Shown here piece by piece: positions 5,000-5,980 of a stretch of 5,980 nt of DNA. The position numbers and the translations under genes are program-made. Origin of the DNA: an uncultured Oscillospiraceae bacterium (GTDB lineage Bacteria; Bacillota; Clostridia; Oscillospirales; Acutalibacteraceae); NCBI GenBank assembly GCA_910588415.1, contig CAJUPK010000147.1, positions 1 through 5,980 on the forward strand, read 5' to 3'. The notes below the pieces were generated by a model. It was not told the origin of the DNA. It saw nothing but the letters and a program-made list of their open reading frames with translations, and did not search any database. Position 1 is the stretch's first letter. Every line of letters begins with the position of its first letter.

Positions 5000-5980
5000 T
5001 CAGCACCGCACCCAGACCCGCATCTCCCCTTCTCCCCGGTTGGCCCAGGCGTAGTAAGGGATGAATTTCAGCTCCACAGGCCTCTCCTGGGCCGGGACAT
5101 AGTCCCCGTACAGGGCCGTACCCTCTGGGGGCAGCTCCTGCCGGAAGCCGGGCAGGGTGACAGCCCTCATGGCCTGCCCGCCAATGGTGATGGGCTCCCA
5201 GGCCGCCTGGTCCAGGGCAGCGGCATTTACCCGGCACAGGTGCAGGTTCTCCCCGTTGTCCGCCTGCTCCAGGCAGTAGCACAGGGGCCCCCGGGTCACC
5301 GCCACCTGGCCCAAGTCCTCCCGCACACGGGGATTGGCGGCGTTCAGGCGCACCTCCATGGGCAGGTGAATGGTCACCTGGTCCCCCTCCTGCCAGTCCC
5401 CTGTAAAGTAGATGTACCCGTCCTTTTGAACAGGCTCCATGCCCGCAGGGCCTGTAAAGCAGGGTTCCTTGCACCAGCCGGGAATCCGGAAGGCCAGGGT
5501 GCAGCGAACCGGGGCAGCGGTGTGGACCGTCATCTGGGCCTCTCCCTCCCAGGGCAGCTGGCTCTTCAGGGACAGGCGCACACTGGCCCCGCCCACCTTT
5601 TTGGTCAGTTCCGCGCCTATGTACAGGTGGGTAAACAGGGTGGCGTCATTCTCTGTAAAGGCATAGCCCACCACAGACCCCACAATGCGGGCAATGTTGG
5701 GCGGGCAGCAGGCACAGCCAAACCAGGGCTGGCGCACAGGCTGCACGTGGCCCAGCCGCTGGTCCGCCCGGCAGGCGGCGGGGACCACCTCCAGGGGGTT
5801 CACATAGAAAAAGCTCTTGCCGTCCAGGGCCATGCCGCTGAGCACCGTGTTGTACAGAGCCCGCTCCATCACATCCCCGTACTCCCCCTTGGGGGCAATC
5901 TCCAGCATCCGCCGGGCAAAAAAGCACAGGGCGATGGCCGCGCAGGTCTCGGAGTAGGCGGTGTCGTTGGGCAGGTCAAA
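5000..5980 (-). CDS. Beta-L-arabinofuranosidase, GH127 / DUF1680 family (partial, 5' end outside window)
   Basis: C-terminal 326 codons of a glycosidase that removes non-reducing-end L-arabinofuranose. The frame is open to the right edge; full members such as Bifidobacterium HypBA1 (658 residues) suggest roughly half is seen. The visible portion opens with LPNDTAYSETCAA, whose Glu and Cys (visible residues 11 and 13) match HypBA1 zinc ligands Glu338 and Cys340. WFGCACCPPNI follows; its Cys91 and Cys92 (codons 5708-5710 and 5705-5707) match nucleophile Cys417 and zinc ligand Cys418. The Glu-to-Cys spacing of 80 residues agrees with 79 in HypBA1. The general acid/base (Glu322 in HypBA1) should lie about five residues beyond the window edge. 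After the (alpha/alpha)6 part come beta-rich domains (for example VTIHLPMEVRL, VAVTRGPLCYCLEQ) and the typical end FIPYYAWANRGEGEMRVW. No signal peptide can be judged. Related DUF1680 families (e.g. GH146) are an alternative; the precise specificity is inferred. Confidence 0.93.
   Translation of the reverse strand, partial: FDLPNDTAYSETCAAIALCFFARRMLEIAPKGEYGDVMERALYNTVLSGMALDGKSFFYVNPLEVVPAACRADQRLGHVQPVRQPWFGCACCPPNIARIVGSVVGYAFTENDATLFTHLYIGAELTKKVGGASVRLSLKSQLPWEGEAQMTVHTAAPVRCTLAFRIPGWCKEPCFTGPAGMEPVQKDGYIYFTGDWQEGDQVTIHLPMEVRLNAANPRVREDLGQVAVTRGPLCYCLEQADNGENLHLCRVNAAALDQAAWEPITIGGQAMRAVTLPGFRQELPPEGTALYGDYVPAQERPVELKFIPYYAWANRGEGEMRVWVRC

Overview
The window is GC-rich DNA. All four recognisable genes lie on the minus strand and read right to left. 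Strong AGGAGG-type ribosome binding sites, sigma-A-type promoters, a YesM/YesN-type two-component system and a glycine/serine-rich lipoprotein solute-binding protein point to a gut-type Clostridia bacterium (Firmicutes/Bacillota, probably Oscillospiraceae- or Lachnospiraceae-like). The placement is inferred from gene style; no phylogenetic marker is present.

In order of transcription: (1) 5000-5980 is the C-terminal half of a GH127-family (DUF1680) beta-L-arabinofuranosidase with its zinc/nucleophile cysteines; the 5' end is outside the window. (2) 4773-4999 is a short gap with a near-consensus promoter, a possible terminator for the GH127 gene that overlaps the promoter's -35 box, and nested inverted repeats just after the predicted transcription start. 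(3) 3054-4772 is a membrane sensor histidine kinase. It overlaps by 4 bp (ATGA) with (4) 2260-3057, a short REC-AraC response regulator. (5) 1227-2259 is an unusually long gap (about 1 kb) without a convincing gene. It holds an intrinsic terminator near 1703-1746, a promoter with a good -10 box and poor -35 box preceded by two direct repeats 22 bp apart, and a leader of about 330 nt. (6) 1-1226 is the N-terminal 408 codons of an ABC-transporter sugar-binding lipoprotein, running off the left edge.

The genes fit one carbohydrate-use module. The kinase would sense an extracellular sugar signal directly or through the binding protein, the AraC-type regulator would bind the tandem repeats and switch on the transporter operon, and the GH127 enzyme would release L-arabinose from imported arabinosides. 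The regulator-to-repeat link is inference from geometry. The enzyme family assignment rests on visible active-site motifs.

The families themselves are known. The least explained parts are the long gap (terminator far from any gene, degenerate repeated modules, long structured leader), the Gln in place of the conserved receiver Lys, and the compact control region before the kinase.
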